Source: CBDFNC01 sp965249895
Lineage (GTDB): Bacteria; Pseudomonadota; Gammaproteobacteria; Enterobacterales; CBDFNC01
Direction of reading: 5' to 3'
Length of the DNA: 64,000 nt
Assembly (NCBI GenBank): GCA_965249895.1
Contig: CBDFNC010000001.1
Coordinates: forward strand, 310,001-374,000
This document shows positions 1 through 8,811 of this stretch, one piece after another. Under the pieces are notes generated by a model. That model was not told the DNA's origin. It saw only the letters and a program-made list of their open reading frames with translations, and did no database searches. How positions within the stretch are numbered: position 1 is the first letter of the stretch; each line of letters begins with the position of its first letter. Position numbers and translations under genes: made by a program.

Positions 1-134
1 AGCGACTTGATGCCATTGAGTCCAACCCTCGCATTTCGGAGAAGATGAAGAAGCGACAGGTTGAGGTAATTGAAGGCAAAATGAAAAAAGTCGTAGATAA
101 ATTCAACCTGAGCTATAACCGGCTAGATATGTAA
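1..134 (+). CDS. 3' end of an unidentified protein (partial)
   Basis: An open frame runs in from the left edge and stops at TAA 132-134, leaving 43 visible codons. The peptide is lysine-rich and charged, with a probable amphipathic helix (SEKMKKRQVEVIEGKMKK) and the C-terminus NRLDM. I do not recognise the family. No terminator follows at once. That it codes is inferred from the open frame at the edge and from the composition; the rest of the gene lies outside the window. Confidence 0.4.
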   Translation, partial: RLDAIESNPRISEKMKKRQVEVIEGKMKKVVDKFNLSYNRLDM

Positions 135-229
135 GGTCCATGCTGCGCAAATGGAAGGCTATTATATTTTTATGATGCCTTCCCAGCAGCTAAATACTGA
201 ACGCGCAAGTTACCATGTAAAGCTAGATC

Positions 230-448
230 TTAGGCGGCACTAAGTAGGCTAGGGTCAGGGGCATTTTGCGTGGCCCCCTGTCCCAATTTCTCTATAGCGC
301 TATGAACTTTATCGTTAGTCATCTGCAGCATACAATCCATATCCTCTTTGGTCAGGTTTTCATATGAGTTACTTAAAGAGTTAATCAACGATTTCACTCC
401 AGTTAGTTCGTCCTGAACGAACGCATGATTCCCACAACTAATATACAT
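230..448 (-). CDS. small hypothetical protein, 72 aa
   Basis: A 72-residue acidic protein (MYISCGNHAFVQDE... ending SLLSAA) with no membrane segment or signal peptide. A purine-rich ribosome site (GGAAAG) lies about 6 nt before the ATG on the minus strand, which supports translation. The residues are consistent with a short helical protein. It points away from the XRE-type regulator at 660-992, and the roughly 200-bp gap between them would hold divergent promoters. Such a pair is typical of small accessory modules. No toxin or antitoxin family was recognised, so the function is unknown. Confidence 0.45.
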   Translation of the reverse strand: MYISCGNHAFVQDELTGVKSLINSLSNSYENLTKEDMDCMLQMTNDKVHSAIEKLGQGATQNAPDPSLLSAA

Positions 449-659
449 CTCATACTTTCCTTCTAAGTCATTGTTTTAACTTGCTAAGTCTAGCCTTTAT
501 TGGCTCGCACGCATCATATTGTTAAAAAGCTAAATAAATCAAATGCATATCAAAAAAGTTACTCATAACGAAACTTATAGCCTTAAGGTTGCGTTAAGTG
601 AAACTAACTACTCTAAAGTTAAGAATGTAGCGACTTGTAATTGCATTCTATGGGGGAAT

Positions 660-992
660 ATGGCTGTTGATTCTAAAGGAGCAGTTGATAGGGAAAGAGG
701 GGCTCGGTTCTACACCCTGATAGTGAAGCGGGGTTTGAAGCAAGTTAATGTAGCGACTCACTTAGAAATAAGTAAAACAACGGTATCCAGGTGGTGCAAG
801 GGCCACCCTATCTCTCCTAAATATTTGGATGCACTTTGCAATTTTCTTCAGACCACACCTTCAGAAATTTACGACAAACGAACTCCTCATATAGCTCTGG
901 AGCGGCAATGGTTAGATCTCTACAGAGCGCTCACAAAAGAAAATTTTAACTTGATGATGGAATTAGGACTGAAGTTAGCTAGATCGCAATAG
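660..992 (+). CDS. XRE-type helix-turn-helix regulator
   Basis: A small DNA-binding protein of about 110 aa. A helix-turn-helix of the Cro/CI (XRE) class is visible: QVNVATHLEISKTTVSRWCKG, followed by a helix containing YLDALCNFLQTTPSEIYD. The C-terminal tail (LERQWLDLYRALTKENFNLM) may be a dimerisation helix. The frame is open from an ATG at 543, but the extra 39 residues look non-conserved and have no ribosome site. The ATG at 660 follows GGGGGA, though with tight spacing, so the start is uncertain. The gene is likely autoregulatory and faces the small ORF at 230-448. AT-rich composition and lack of core neighbours suggest an accessory module. Confidence 0.65.
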   Translation: MAVDSKGAVDRERGARFYTLIVKRGLKQVNVATHLEISKTTVSRWCKGHPISPKYLDALCNFLQTTPSEIYDKRTPHIALERQWLDLYRALTKENFNLMMELGLKLARSQ

Positions 993-1060
993 TAGTTTTT
1001 GTGAGATTGGTTAAATTTTGAATGTTTTTCCAAAAGATCTGTTAAGATCCACATTATGAA

Positions 1061-1100
1061 CCCCTGCATCATATCTTTAATATATGCGGGGGTAGTTTTA
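1061..1100 (+). terminator. probable rho-independent terminator after the XRE-type gene
   Basis: A stem pairs CCCCTGCAT (1061-1069) with ATGCGGGGG (1084-1092), with one G-T wobble, and is followed by TAGTTTTA. The T-run is weak. It separates the regulator from typA. Confidence 0.5.
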
Positions 1101-1162
1101 TAAAAGTGTACAAAGCAGTGTACAAATAATCATTCGGAGTCCTTCGGGAAGCATCTAAGTTC

Positions 1163-2986
1163 ATGAATCAAGAGAATTTACGTAATATAGCCATCATAGC
1201 TCACGTTGACCATGGTAAAACTACCCTGGTAGACAAGTTGCTACAACAGTCAGGTACACTGGAATCTCGCGGCGAGTCCGAAGAGAGAGTGATGGATTCC
1301 AACGATCTTGAAAAAGAGCGTGGCATTACCATTTTGGCCAAAAACACAGCTATCGAGTGGCACGATTACCACATCAATATCGTAGATACTCCGGGACACG
1401 CTGACTTCGGTGGTGAAGTTGAACGTATCATGTCCATGGTTGATTCTGTGTTGCTGCTGGTTGATGCGGTTGATGGCCCAATGCCTCAGACCCGTTTTGT
1501 GACTCAAAAAGCCTTTGCTCAGGGCCTTAAGCCGATTGTTGTTATCAACAAAATTGATAAGCCTGGCTCTCGTCCTGACTGGGTTATGGACCAGGTATTT
1601 GATCTGTTTGACAACCTGGGTGCGACCGACGAGCAGTTGGATTTCCAAGTCGTTTACGCTTCAGCCCTGAATGGTTGGGCTACTTTGGATTTGGAAGAGA
1701 CTTCGGAAAATATGGAACCTTTGTTCCAGGCTATCGTCGACAATGTTGCCGCTCCGGATGGGGATCGTGACGGCGACTTCCAGATGCAGATCTCTCAGCT
1801 GGATCACAACTCCTATGTGGGTGTTATCGGTGTTGGTCGTGTCACCCGCGGCAAGGTTAAAGTAAACCAGCAAGTGACGGTTATCGGCGCGGACGGTAAA
1901 ACCCGTAACGGTAAAGTCGGTCAGGTACTGGGTTACCTGGGTCTGAATCGTCACGATATCGAAGAAGCGCAAGCCGGCGACATTATCGCAGTTTCTGGTT
2001 TAGGCGAGCTGAAGATTTCCGACACTATCTGTGCTCAGAGCAATGTTGAAGCCCTGCCGCCACTGTCTGTTGATGAACCGACGGTAACCATGACTTTCCA
2101 GGTCAACACTTCGCCGTTTGCAGGTAAAGAAGGTAAGTTCGTTACCTCTCGTAACATTCTTGAGCGTCTGGAAAAAGAACTGGTGCACAACGTGGCGCTG
2201 CGGGTTGAAGAAACACCAGATCCGGACAAGTTCAAAGTTTCTGGTCGTGGTGAACTTCATTTGGGTATCCTGATCGAGACTATGCGTCGTGAAGGCTATG
2301 AGTTGGCTGTATCTCGTCCGGAAGTAATTTTGAAGGAAGAAGATGGCCAGCTAATGGAACCGTATGAAATGGTAACCATTGACGTTGAAGAACAACATCA
2401 GGGCTCAGTGATGGAGCAGTTAGGCATACGTAAAGGTGAGCTGACTGATATGTCTCCCGATGGTAAAGGCCGTATCCGTATGGACTTTATGATCCCTAGC
2501 CGTGGTTTGATTGGTTTCCAGACCGAGTTTATGACCCTGACTTCAGGCTCTGGTCTGCTATATCATACGTTTGACCATTACGGCCCTCACAAGGGTGGTG
2601 ATATTGGTCAGCGTCAAAACGGCGTACTGATTTCCAACGCGACTGGTAAGGCACTGACTTATTCTCTGTTTAACCTGCAAGAGCGTGGCCGTCTGTTTAT
2701 CGGGCATGCACTGGAAGTATACGAAGGCATGATCATCGGTATTCACGCCCGCGCTAACGACCTGACAGTGAACTGTCTGAAAGGCAAGCAGCTGACTAAC
2801 GTTCGTGCTTCAGGTACGGATGAAGCTCAGGTTCTGACGCCACCCATCGTAATGACACTTGAGCAGGCGCTTGAGTTTATCGATAACGATGAACTGGTCG
2901 AAGTAACGCCTGAAAGCATCCGTATTCGTAAGAAGTTATTGACCGAAAACGAACGTAAGCGTGCTTCCAGACCAGCTAAAGACTAA
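1163..2986 (+). CDS. typA: translational GTPase TypA/BipA
   Basis: Ribosome-associated GTPase related to EF-G and LepA, involved in 50S assembly and growth under cold or stress. At 607 aa it has the normal family length. The G-domain motifs are clear: AHVDHGKTT (G1), RGITILAKNT (switch I), DTPGHADF (G3) and NKIDKPGSRPDW (G4). They are followed by domain II, the EF-G-like domains (GRGELHLGILIETMRREG) and the TypA-specific C-terminal part (SRGLIGFQTEFMT; THANDL-type GIHARANDL). It begins at ATG 1163 and is monocistronic, closed by a strong hairpin at 3013-3031. In E. coli typA lies near yihY, dtd and fabY, the same order found further right in this window. Confidence 0.97.
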   Translation: MNQENLRNIAIIAHVDHGKTTLVDKLLQQSGTLESRGESEERVMDSNDLEKERGITILAKNTAIEWHDYHINIVDTPGHADFGGEVERIMSMVDSVLLLVDAVDGPMPQTRFVTQKAFAQGLKPIVVINKIDKPGSRPDWVMDQVFDLFDNLGATDEQLDFQVVYASALNGWATLDLEETSENMEPLFQAIVDNVAAPDGDRDGDFQMQISQLDHNSYVGVIGVGRVTRGKVKVNQQVTVIGADGKTRNGKVGQVLGYLGLNRHDIEEAQAGDIIAVSGLGELKISDTICAQSNVEALPPLSVDEPTVTMTFQVNTSPFAGKEGKFVTSRNILERLEKELVHNVALRVEETPDPDKFKVSGRGELHLGILIETMRREGYELAVSRPEVILKEEDGQLMEPYEMVTIDVEEQHQGSVMEQLGIRKGELTDMSPDGKGRIRMDFMIPSRGLIGFQTEFMTLTSGSGLLYHTFDHYGPHKGGDIGQRQNGVLISNATGKALTYSLFNLQERGRLFIGHALEVYEGMIIGIHARANDLTVNCLKGKQLTNVRASGTDEAQVLTPPIVMTLEQALEFIDNDELVEVTPESIRIRKKLLTENERKRASRPAKD

Positions 2987-3012
2987 CCTGTTTTTCCCTG
3001 GGTAAAAATAAA

Positions 3013-3037
3013 AGCCGGCTCTGACGCCGGCTTTTTT
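3013..3037. terminator. bidirectional terminator between typA and the solute-binding protein gene
   Basis: AGCCGGC (3013-3019) pairs with GCCGGCT (3025-3031). A run of T follows on the plus strand, and T-rich sequence follows on the minus strand. The two flanking genes converge here. Confidence 0.85.
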
Positions 3038-3785
3038 AATTTAGGTCATATTTCCGCAGTACTGCTTTATAGGCGTGGGTGGCTTTCAACTTATCCAGCG
3101 CCACTTGCCAGCGCTGAACTTCCTCTTGCGGCACGTTTGCCGAGAAAGCGATATAGAGATCTGTCCCGAACAGTTTGATCCCCGTGCGCTTGATGTCTTC
3201 GGGTTTGTACCCTGAGTGTTTTACCAGATCCGGCACTATGGCTGCGCCAGCTACCATCAGGGGAACACGTTTGCTCATCAGCAGTTTGACGTTTTGCAAA
3301 GGGCTATTGGTCAGCAGCAGGTTGGTAAAATTTATCTCGCTGAGTAGTTTCTGTTCGGGAAAGCTTCTGGTCACTGCAACATATTCAGCGTTTTTAGCCT
3401 GCTCCAGATTTGCAAAATAGATGGGATTATCGGCATGCTGAAAGAAATAGATAGTGTCCGAAAATATGGGACCGACCCAGTGAAACCTGTTTTCCCGCTC
3501 AGAAGTTCTCGCCATGGCAAAGAGAACATGATCGGGTTTGGTTTCGAGCTTTCTCAGTGCTCTTGCCCAGGGAAGCACCCTGATATTATCCGGATGACCG
3601 ACTTCAGTCAGCAACAGCCGGGTTATATCTACAGCTATACCGGTTAGTTCGCCATTTTCTTGAAAATAACCGAAAGGATGAAAGTCCTCTGTCATTACGT
3701 TATAAACGGCCCCCTTTGCCTGGCTTGTTGTGAGAAGGATCAGGGTGAGTGCCAACAGGAAAGTCACACGATAAATAAAGGCCAT
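3036..3785 (-). CDS. periplasmic solute-binding protein (SBP_bac_3-like)
   Basis: A secreted protein of 249 aa when started at ATG 3785, which has AGGATG upstream; the frame is open further to 3842 but without a ribosome site. It has a signal peptide (hydrophobic LLALTLILLTTSQAKG), then a fold typical of amino-acid-type binding proteins: early YNVMTEDFHPFGYF, ELTGIAVDITRLLL, and WARALRKLETKPDHVLFAM. These match the SBP_bac_3 family used either with polar amino-acid ABC importers or as stand-alone sensor proteins. No permease gene is adjacent, so its partner and ligand are unknown. A relative outside ABC transport, such as a sensor-linked binding protein, is equally possible. Confidence 0.8.
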   Translation of the reverse strand: MAFIYRVTFLLALTLILLTTSQAKGAVYNVMTEDFHPFGYFQENGELTGIAVDITRLLLTEVGHPDNIRVLPWARALRKLETKPDHVLFAMARTSERENRFHWVGPIFSDTIYFFQHADNPIYFANLEQAKNAEYVAVTRSFPEQKLLSEINFTNLLLTNSPLQNVKLLMSKRVPLMVAGAAIVPDLVKHSGYKPEDIKRTGIKLFGTDLYIAFSANVPQEEVQRWQVALDKLKATHAYKAVLRKYDLN

Positions 3786-3842
3786 ATTACATCCTATGGA
3801 ATTTGGCTTATGTGTATAACATAAGGGATTAATATGCCGCAT

Positions 3843-4009
3843 GACTAGGATTCATTTTCCTACTTCTGCCCCGCTGTAAAGTGACTAGTATCAGCAAGGC
3901 TAAGCAGGGTAGTAACAGAGTGCCTGGTTCAGGTATTTCAGTGAACAAGGCGTTATCTAATCCCCTGAGCCGCCTACTTTTTTGGTATTAGCTTCTATAC
4001 CTAAGCTAT
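3843..4009. other. non-coding gap, nothing recognised
   Basis: No plausible coding frame, structural RNA or clear hairpin was seen. It separates the solute-binding protein gene from two gene remnants and probably holds its promoter. Confidence 0.4.
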
Positions 4010-4217
4010 CTAAAAAAATCGGTAACTAAAAGTTAAGCTGCCGCCGTCCGCTTTATCGCCAGGATTTGCGTCTATTATACAGTCACTATCTCCATCGCTG
4101 ATATTTTCTTCAATAATTAAGAGGTTAGCTAAAGCATCATCGACTGGGACCAAACCTGATTCAGCAGAAAGGTTACCCGCCACCCATGGAAACCCGAGGT
4201 GGGGATCAAAGTTAGCG
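4010..4217 (-). pseudogene. possible remnant of a secreted or outer-membrane protein (C-terminal end)
   Basis: On the minus strand an open frame of about 69 codons ends at TAG (plus-strand CTA 4010-4012). It has no start codon and no ribosome site. Its peptide includes FDPHLGFPWVAGN, DDALANLLIIEENISDGDSD and a C-terminus SYRFF, the aromatic ending common in outer-membrane barrels. Its upstream end runs into the rarD remnant, so both look cut at one junction near 4195-4215. The family is not recognised and the assignment as a remnant is inference. Confidence 0.35.
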
Positions 4218-4571
4218 GTGGAATTGCTGCCCTTTGGTTTGGGGTTTTTTGTTTATCGGGGGATCACTGATAGCAGCGTATTTATAAGCAGCGTATGGAG
4301 CCCTCAAATTTATTTTATGCTGACAGCCCCCGTTACCTTAGCGCCCATGATCCTGTTTACCCTCGCACTTAAGCGTACTTCACTAACTTCTGTGGGATTA
4401 CTCCAATATTTGGAGCCTAGCTTGCAATTTGCATTGACTACTTTGATCTCTGGGGAGGTGCTGGAGCAACATAAGCTGATCAGCTTATGTTTTATTTGGC
4501 TAGGACTGTTACTTTGTGTTCTAGAGCCTTTAAAAATTAAGGGGTTGCATAACGCGGTTAGATTAAAGTGA
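4218..4571 (+). pseudogene. rarD: 5'-truncated rarD (EamA-family permease) remnant
   Basis: The 117-residue frame matches only the C-terminal third or so of RarD/EamA permeases. It has an ITDSS segment near the start, then APMILFTLALKRTSLTSVGLL, the family's characteristic QY(L)xPSLQF loop, and FIWLGLLLCVLEPL. Full-length RarD proteins have about 300 aa with ten membrane helices; here the first seven or so are gone. The GTG that opens the frame has no convincing ribosome site. Just upstream lies a different gene remnant in the opposite direction, so the junction records a deletion or rearrangement. Confidence 0.75.
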
Positions 4572-4666
4572 TATCTTCAATTTTGTTCAGCTGGGTAAAG
4601 AATCGGCAGTTTACACTCTGCCCGCATGGATGCTCTAATGTGCAGCAAGTTTTTAAGGGGGCAAAA

Positions 4667-5743
4667 ATGCGGAATAGAGCCTGGTTTTTTGATCTACTAA
4701 GGTGTGTGGCGGCAATTGCCGTGGTGGCCATACATGTATTGGGACCGTATCGGCATCAGCTGGGCGACGTGCCATTCGATCAATGGTTACCCCTGATAGG
4801 TGATATTACTTACCTTAAGTGGGGTTACCCTGTTGGTGATGTGACTTATGGTGAGTGGCTTATCGGCGTCACTATTAATAGTTTTTCACGCTGGGCGGTG
4901 CCTATTTTTATCATGATTTCAGGTGCTTTGCTGCTGAGTGATCCCAGGCCTTTTGAGCCTAAGTATTATATTCGTCGGCGCCTTGCAAAGGTGCTCTTGC
5001 CTTTTTTAGTTTGGTCTGTGTTTTATGCGGGATTGTCCGGGGTAACTTCTTCGGGTACAGATCCAGCAATAGCCTGGCAGACGTTAAAAGATATGCCTAA
5101 TCATGAAACCTATTATCACTTGGGTTTTTTCTATTATTTTCTGCCTTTATATTTTTTGATCCCTTTTCTTCGCCCCGTAGTGCAGAAAATGGATGATGTC
5201 GCCATTAAAGCCATACTTGGTATTTGGCTGCTATTTTCTACTATGTTTCTGTTCTCCATTGATGGCCCGTGGAGTCATGAGTTGGTTTTATACGGTGGTT
5301 ATCTGCTGCTCGGTTATGCTTTATGGCGGCTGGACTGGCCTTCGGATAAATTGCTGCTTCCTGTTGGGGTGATAGCGCTTCTGGTGACCTGGTATATGGC
5401 TATCACTATAAGCAATGGGGCGGGGGAGTATGATGTGGATCGCTGGTTTTCTTATAAAACCCTGAACACTGTTCTGATTGCAGCATTCATATTTGTGTTG
5501 TGCCGTAAATGGGCCGATAAGTTAACCGATAATTCGAAAACAGTGATCGGTTTTATCAGTAGATACAGTTTAGGCATATACCTGTTACACCCGATCTTCT
5601 TATGGCCGGTACGAGAATTTGATCTCTACTTCACCCATGCTGGGTTTGCAATCCCATTTTGGACTATTGTCGCGTTTAGCCTGGCTCTGGCAGCCAGCTG
5701 GTTGTTGTCCAAGAGCCGATTTACCGCCTGGTTGGTCCCGTAA
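4667..5743 (+). CDS. acyltransferase-3 family membrane protein
   Basis: Integral inner-membrane protein of 358 aa, with about ten hydrophobic segments, of the acyltransferase 3 (PF01757) family that transfers O-acyl groups to cell-surface sugars or other acceptors. The N-terminal family motif is FFDLLRCVAAIAVVAIHV with the conserved Arg and His. Other signs are WAVPIFIMISGALLL, RRRLAKVLLPFLVW and, near the end, SLGIYLLHPIFL. The frame is open from 4568, but ATG 4667 has a strong ribosome site (AAGGGGG), so I chose that start. It stands alone with no sugar-biosynthesis gene beside it, so the acceptor is unknown. Confidence 0.88.
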   Translation: MRNRAWFFDLLRCVAAIAVVAIHVLGPYRHQLGDVPFDQWLPLIGDITYLKWGYPVGDVTYGEWLIGVTINSFSRWAVPIFIMISGALLLSDPRPFEPKYYIRRRLAKVLLPFLVWSVFYAGLSGVTSSGTDPAIAWQTLKDMPNHETYYHLGFFYYFLPLYFLIPFLRPVVQKMDDVAIKAILGIWLLFSTMFLFSIDGPWSHELVLYGGYLLLGYALWRLDWPSDKLLLPVGVIALLVTWYMAITISNGAGEYDVDRWFSYKTLNTVLIAAFIFVLCRKWADKLTDNSKTVIGFISRYSLGIYLLHPIFLWPVREFDLYFTHAGFAIPFWTIVAFSLALAASWLLSKSRFTAWLVP

Positions 5744-6004
5744 ATAGACCAAACTTGTTAATTAGTGGCTTCTGCTAAGGTCTGGCCCTTTCCATTGTGG
5801 GTTTATGGCTGTGTACCCATGATTTTGCATTTGATTCGGTACACGTTATACAGCCAGATTGGGATATATATTACTCGAAGTTTTGTATAGCGTGAGCTTT
5901 GTTGTGTTTCTGCGAATGTATACAATTTATTCATAGTTAATTGGCATCTTAATGTTAAGCTGGGCGGTCTGAAAGGGAACACTCACTAGATAGGAATAAT
6001 AAGA

Positions 6005-7000
6005 ATGAGACTACTTAACTCATTAGCGATTGGCATCGTATTTGGCCTAACTGCCGGTGCAGCGCAGGCCGCCTACAAACCCGCCGTCATATTTGATATG
6101 GGTGGTAAGTTTGACAAGTCATTTAACCAAGCTGCTTATACCGGTGCCGAAGCCTTTAAAAAGGAAACTGGTATCGAGTATGGCGAATTTGAAATAACCA
6201 ACGAAGCTCAGCGAGAGCAAGCTATGTTACGTATGGCCCAGCGTGGTTTTGGCCCTATCGTAGCCGTAGGTTTTCAGCAGGCACAGACTGTTGAAAAGGT
6301 AGCTAAACAATTCCCCAATACTCAGTTTGTTCTGATCGATGCCGTTGTCGAGCTGCCTAACGTTCGCTCCGTGGTGTTTAAAGAGCATGAAGGCTCTTTC
6401 TTGGTGGGCGCGCTGGCTGCAATGAAGAGTAGCAATAAAGCGGTCGGTTTTATCGGTGGTATGGATATTCCATTGATCCGTAAATTTGCCTGTGGTTACG
6501 AGCAGGGCGCCAAATATATCAGCCAGGACACTAAAGTTGTCCAGAATATGACGGGCTCCACTCCAGCGGCCTGGAATAACCCTACCAAAGGCGCCGAGCT
6601 TGCTAAGGCTCAATTCGATCAGGGCGTAGATGTAGTATACGCTGCTGCCGGTGGTACAGGCGTAGGCGTCTATCAGGCTGCTGTTGATGGTAAGAAATAC
6701 GCCATAGGGGTGGATTCAAACCAAAACCACTTGCACCCGGGTGTGATGCTGACTTCCATGGTAAAACGGGTTGATGTCGCGGTTATCGATGCCTTTAAAG
6801 ATGCTAAAGATGGTAAGTTTACCCCAGGGGTACAAGCCTTAGGTCTTAAAGAGGGTGGTGTTGCTTGGGCTATAGATGAACACAACAGAGATATAGTCAC
6901 CGCGGAAATGGAGCAAAAAGTCGAGCAGATCCGCGCTGAGATTATCAGCGGAAAAGTAAAAGTGCATGATTACTTCACTACTAGCTCTTGTGACATCTAA
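6005..7000 (+). CDS. BMP-family ABC transporter substrate-binding protein
   Basis: Periplasmic binding protein of 331 aa in the basic membrane protein (Bmp/PnrA, PF02608) family, whose studied members bind purine nucleosides. It has a signal peptide (MRLLNSLAIGIVFGLTAGAA with cleavage at AQA). The family landmarks are FDMGGKFDKSFNQAAYTG, FVGALAAM-type LVGALAAMKS, VGFIGGMDIPLIRKF, VVYAAAGGTGVGVYQAA and the GVDSNQNH strand. The ATPase and two permease genes follow in the same direction, which supports a nucleoside importer. A 250-bp hairpin-rich gap separates it from them, presumably so that the binding protein is made in excess. Confidence 0.93.
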   Translation: MRLLNSLAIGIVFGLTAGAAQAAYKPAVIFDMGGKFDKSFNQAAYTGAEAFKKETGIEYGEFEITNEAQREQAMLRMAQRGFGPIVAVGFQQAQTVEKVAKQFPNTQFVLIDAVVELPNVRSVVFKEHEGSFLVGALAAMKSSNKAVGFIGGMDIPLIRKFACGYEQGAKYISQDTKVVQNMTGSTPAAWNNPTKGAELAKAQFDQGVDVVYAAAGGTGVGVYQAAVDGKKYAIGVDSNQNHLHPGVMLTSMVKRVDVAVIDAFKDAKDGKFTPGVQALGLKEGGVAWAIDEHNRDIVTAEMEQKVEQIRAEIISGKVKVHDYFTTSSCDI

Positions 7001-7028
7001 CTAGTTCTCATCCTATAACACTGACATT

Positions 7029-7114
7029 TGTCATTTCCATGGACATGGGAACCTGCGTTCTCTGCCGGGATCTAGTCCCGGCACTATGGATTGTCAGGCA
7101 TACTGACAATGACA
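7029..7114. repeat. palindromic, REP/MITE-like element between importer genes
   Basis: The outer ends are inverted: TGTCATT (7029-7035) and AATGACA (7108-7114). Inside are the stems GCCGGGA/TCCCGGC around 7063-7081 and ATTGTCAG/CTGACAAT around 7090-7110. The form resembles the REP-type elements (GTCATT...GGGAA) scattered in marine gammaproteobacteria. It could stabilise the upstream mRNA 3' end. Confidence 0.55.
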
Positions 7115-7144
7115 TATTCTAGCTTCAGTTGGATAGATATTGGT

Positions 7145-7187
7145 TAGTCGCTAGCGCCGCCCCCGCCGGGTGTGGTGCTAGCGACTA
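7145..7187 (+). terminator. intercistronic hairpin (attenuator-like)
   Basis: Perfect 11-bp inverted repeat TAGTCGCTAGC (7145-7155) / GCTAGCGACTA (7177-7187) with a GC-rich loop and no T-run. It probably protects the binding-protein mRNA or reduces read-through into the ATPase gene. Confidence 0.55.
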
Positions 7188-7251
7188 TGTCAACCATCAC
7201 ATCTACGTCTAATTTTATAAATAGTCCCTTCTTCTCAAGGATAACGAGAGT

Positions 7252-8811
7252 ATGAGCAACCCTGCCATTCAGCTTGAACAGGTTAATAAACACTTTGGCT
7301 CTGTGTGGGCAAATAAGAACATCGACATAACGATCGAGTCCGGCACGATTCATGGCATAGTGGGTGAAAATGGCGCCGGTAAATCAACGTTAATGTCGAT
7401 ACTTTATGGCTTTTATACCGCTGACTCCGGCGCCATCTCTGTAAATGGTGATCAGGTAGATATCCGCAATTCCCAGCATGCGATAGATCTGGGTATTGGC
7501 ATGGTCCATCAGCATTTTATGTTGGTGGAAACCTTTAGTGTGCTGGAAAATGTAATGCTTGGGGCAGAAGGTCATGCCCTGATCCGACACTCGGTAAAAA
7601 ACGCCGAGAAAGCACTACGGGACATCGAAAAAAAATATGGCCTAAATGTAGCGAGTCATACCCTGGTGGGGGACTTGCCCGTAGGATTGCAACAAAGGGT
7701 GGAAATTTTAAAGGCCCTTTATCGGGGCGCCCGCATTCTAATTTTGGATGAGCCAACCGGGGTATTAACCCCCCAGGAAACCGAACAGCTGTTTTTTATC
7801 CTGAACACCCTGAAAGCCCAAGGGGTCACCATTATTCTGATCACTCACAAGCTGAAAGAGATAATGGCCATCACAGATAGCGTATCTGTGATGCGTCAAG
7901 GGGAGATGGTTGCAGAGCGCCGTACCTCGGAAACAAATCCAGCGGAGCTTGCCGAGTTAATGGTTGGCCGCAAAGTATTGCTTGATGTAGATAAGAAGCC
8001 TGCAACCCCTGAAGCGACCAGGTTAACCGTGGAAAATGTCAGCTACTATGACGGGCGCGGCGTTAAATTGCTTAAAAACCTGAACTTTACAGTTAAGGCG
8101 GGGGAAATCTTGGGGGTTGCCGGGGTTTCCGGTAATGGCCAGTCTGAGCTACTACATATGTTGGCGGGCACCCTGGTTCCTCAAGAAGGAACATTTACAG
8201 TCAGTACCACAGTCATGCGCAAAGAGTTCACTGCCGAAACGGCCAGAGATGCGGCGTTAATGCGTCAAATGAGCATAGGTCATATCCCTGAAGACAGGAT
8301 AAAACAGGGTCTGGTTAAGACTATGCCAATGTCACAAAATGCCATCCTGGGCTTTCACCAGGATCCGGCGTATGGCAAGAAGCTGCTGGATCTCAAAGCA
8401 ATTGATAGTGCGACTCGGGATATGATGCAGCATTACGATGTGCGGCCGCCCCACCCCGAGCTGAAATCGGCCAACTTTTCCGGTGGTAATCAGCAAAAGC
8501 TGATTGTGGCGCGTGAAATGCTGCGTCATCCACAGGTTTTACTGATAGGTCAGCCCACCAGAGGGGTTGATATTGGCGCCATTGAATTTATTCATCGCAA
8601 TATTATTGCCGCCCGGGATGCGGGGGCGGCTGTGGTTCTGGTATCCACTGAGCTGGATGAAATCATGTCTTTGTCTGACCGTATTATAGTGATGGTGGAT
8701 GGGGAGATTACCGGTGAGGTTTTGGCGGCAGAAACCGATGAAAAAGGCTTAGGGTTACTGATGGCAAATGCGGCGCCTGAAACCGCTAGCGGCGAGAGGG
8801 AAGTAGAATGA
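7252..8811 (+). CDS. ABC importer ATP-binding protein (nucleoside-type, two ABC domains)
   Basis: A 519-aa cytoplasmic ATPase with two fused ABC domains, as in the sugar/nucleoside importers (RbsA, NupO). Domain 1 has Walker A GENGAGKST at about residues 38-46, a divergent signature (LPVGLQQRVEI) and Walker B ILILDEPTGVL. Domain 2 has a degenerate Walker A (GVSGNGQSE), a classical signature FSGGNQQKLIVAREM and LLIGQPTRGVD. This asymmetry is normal for the family, with only one fully competent site. The start follows AACGAGAG. The gene overlaps the next by 4 nt (ATGA), so the products are translationally coupled. Confidence 0.93.
   Translation: MSNPAIQLEQVNKHFGSVWANKNIDITIESGTIHGIVGENGAGKSTLMSILYGFYTADSGAISVNGDQVDIRNSQHAIDLGIGMVHQHFMLVETFSVLENVMLGAEGHALIRHSVKNAEKALRDIEKKYGLNVASHTLVGDLPVGLQQRVEILKALYRGARILILDEPTGVLTPQETEQLFFILNTLKAQGVTIILITHKLKEIMAITDSVSVMRQGEMVAERRTSETNPAELAELMVGRKVLLDVDKKPATPEATRLTVENVSYYDGRGVKLLKNLNFTVKAGEILGVAGVSGNGQSELLHMLAGTLVPQEGTFTVSTTVMRKEFTAETARDAALMRQMSIGHIPEDRIKQGLVKTMPMSQNAILGFHQDPAYGKKLLDLKAIDSATRDMMQHYDVRPPHPELKSANFSGGNQQKLIVAREMLRHPQVLLIGQPTRGVDIGAIEFIHRNIIAARDAGAAVVLVSTELDEIMSLSDRIIVMVDGEITGEVLAAETDEKGLGLLMANAAPETASGEREVE

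Noticed and set aside
4568..4666. Longer N-terminus of the acyltransferase
   Set aside because: The extra 33 residues overlap the rarD remnant and have no ribosome site, whereas ATG 4667 follows AAGGGGG.
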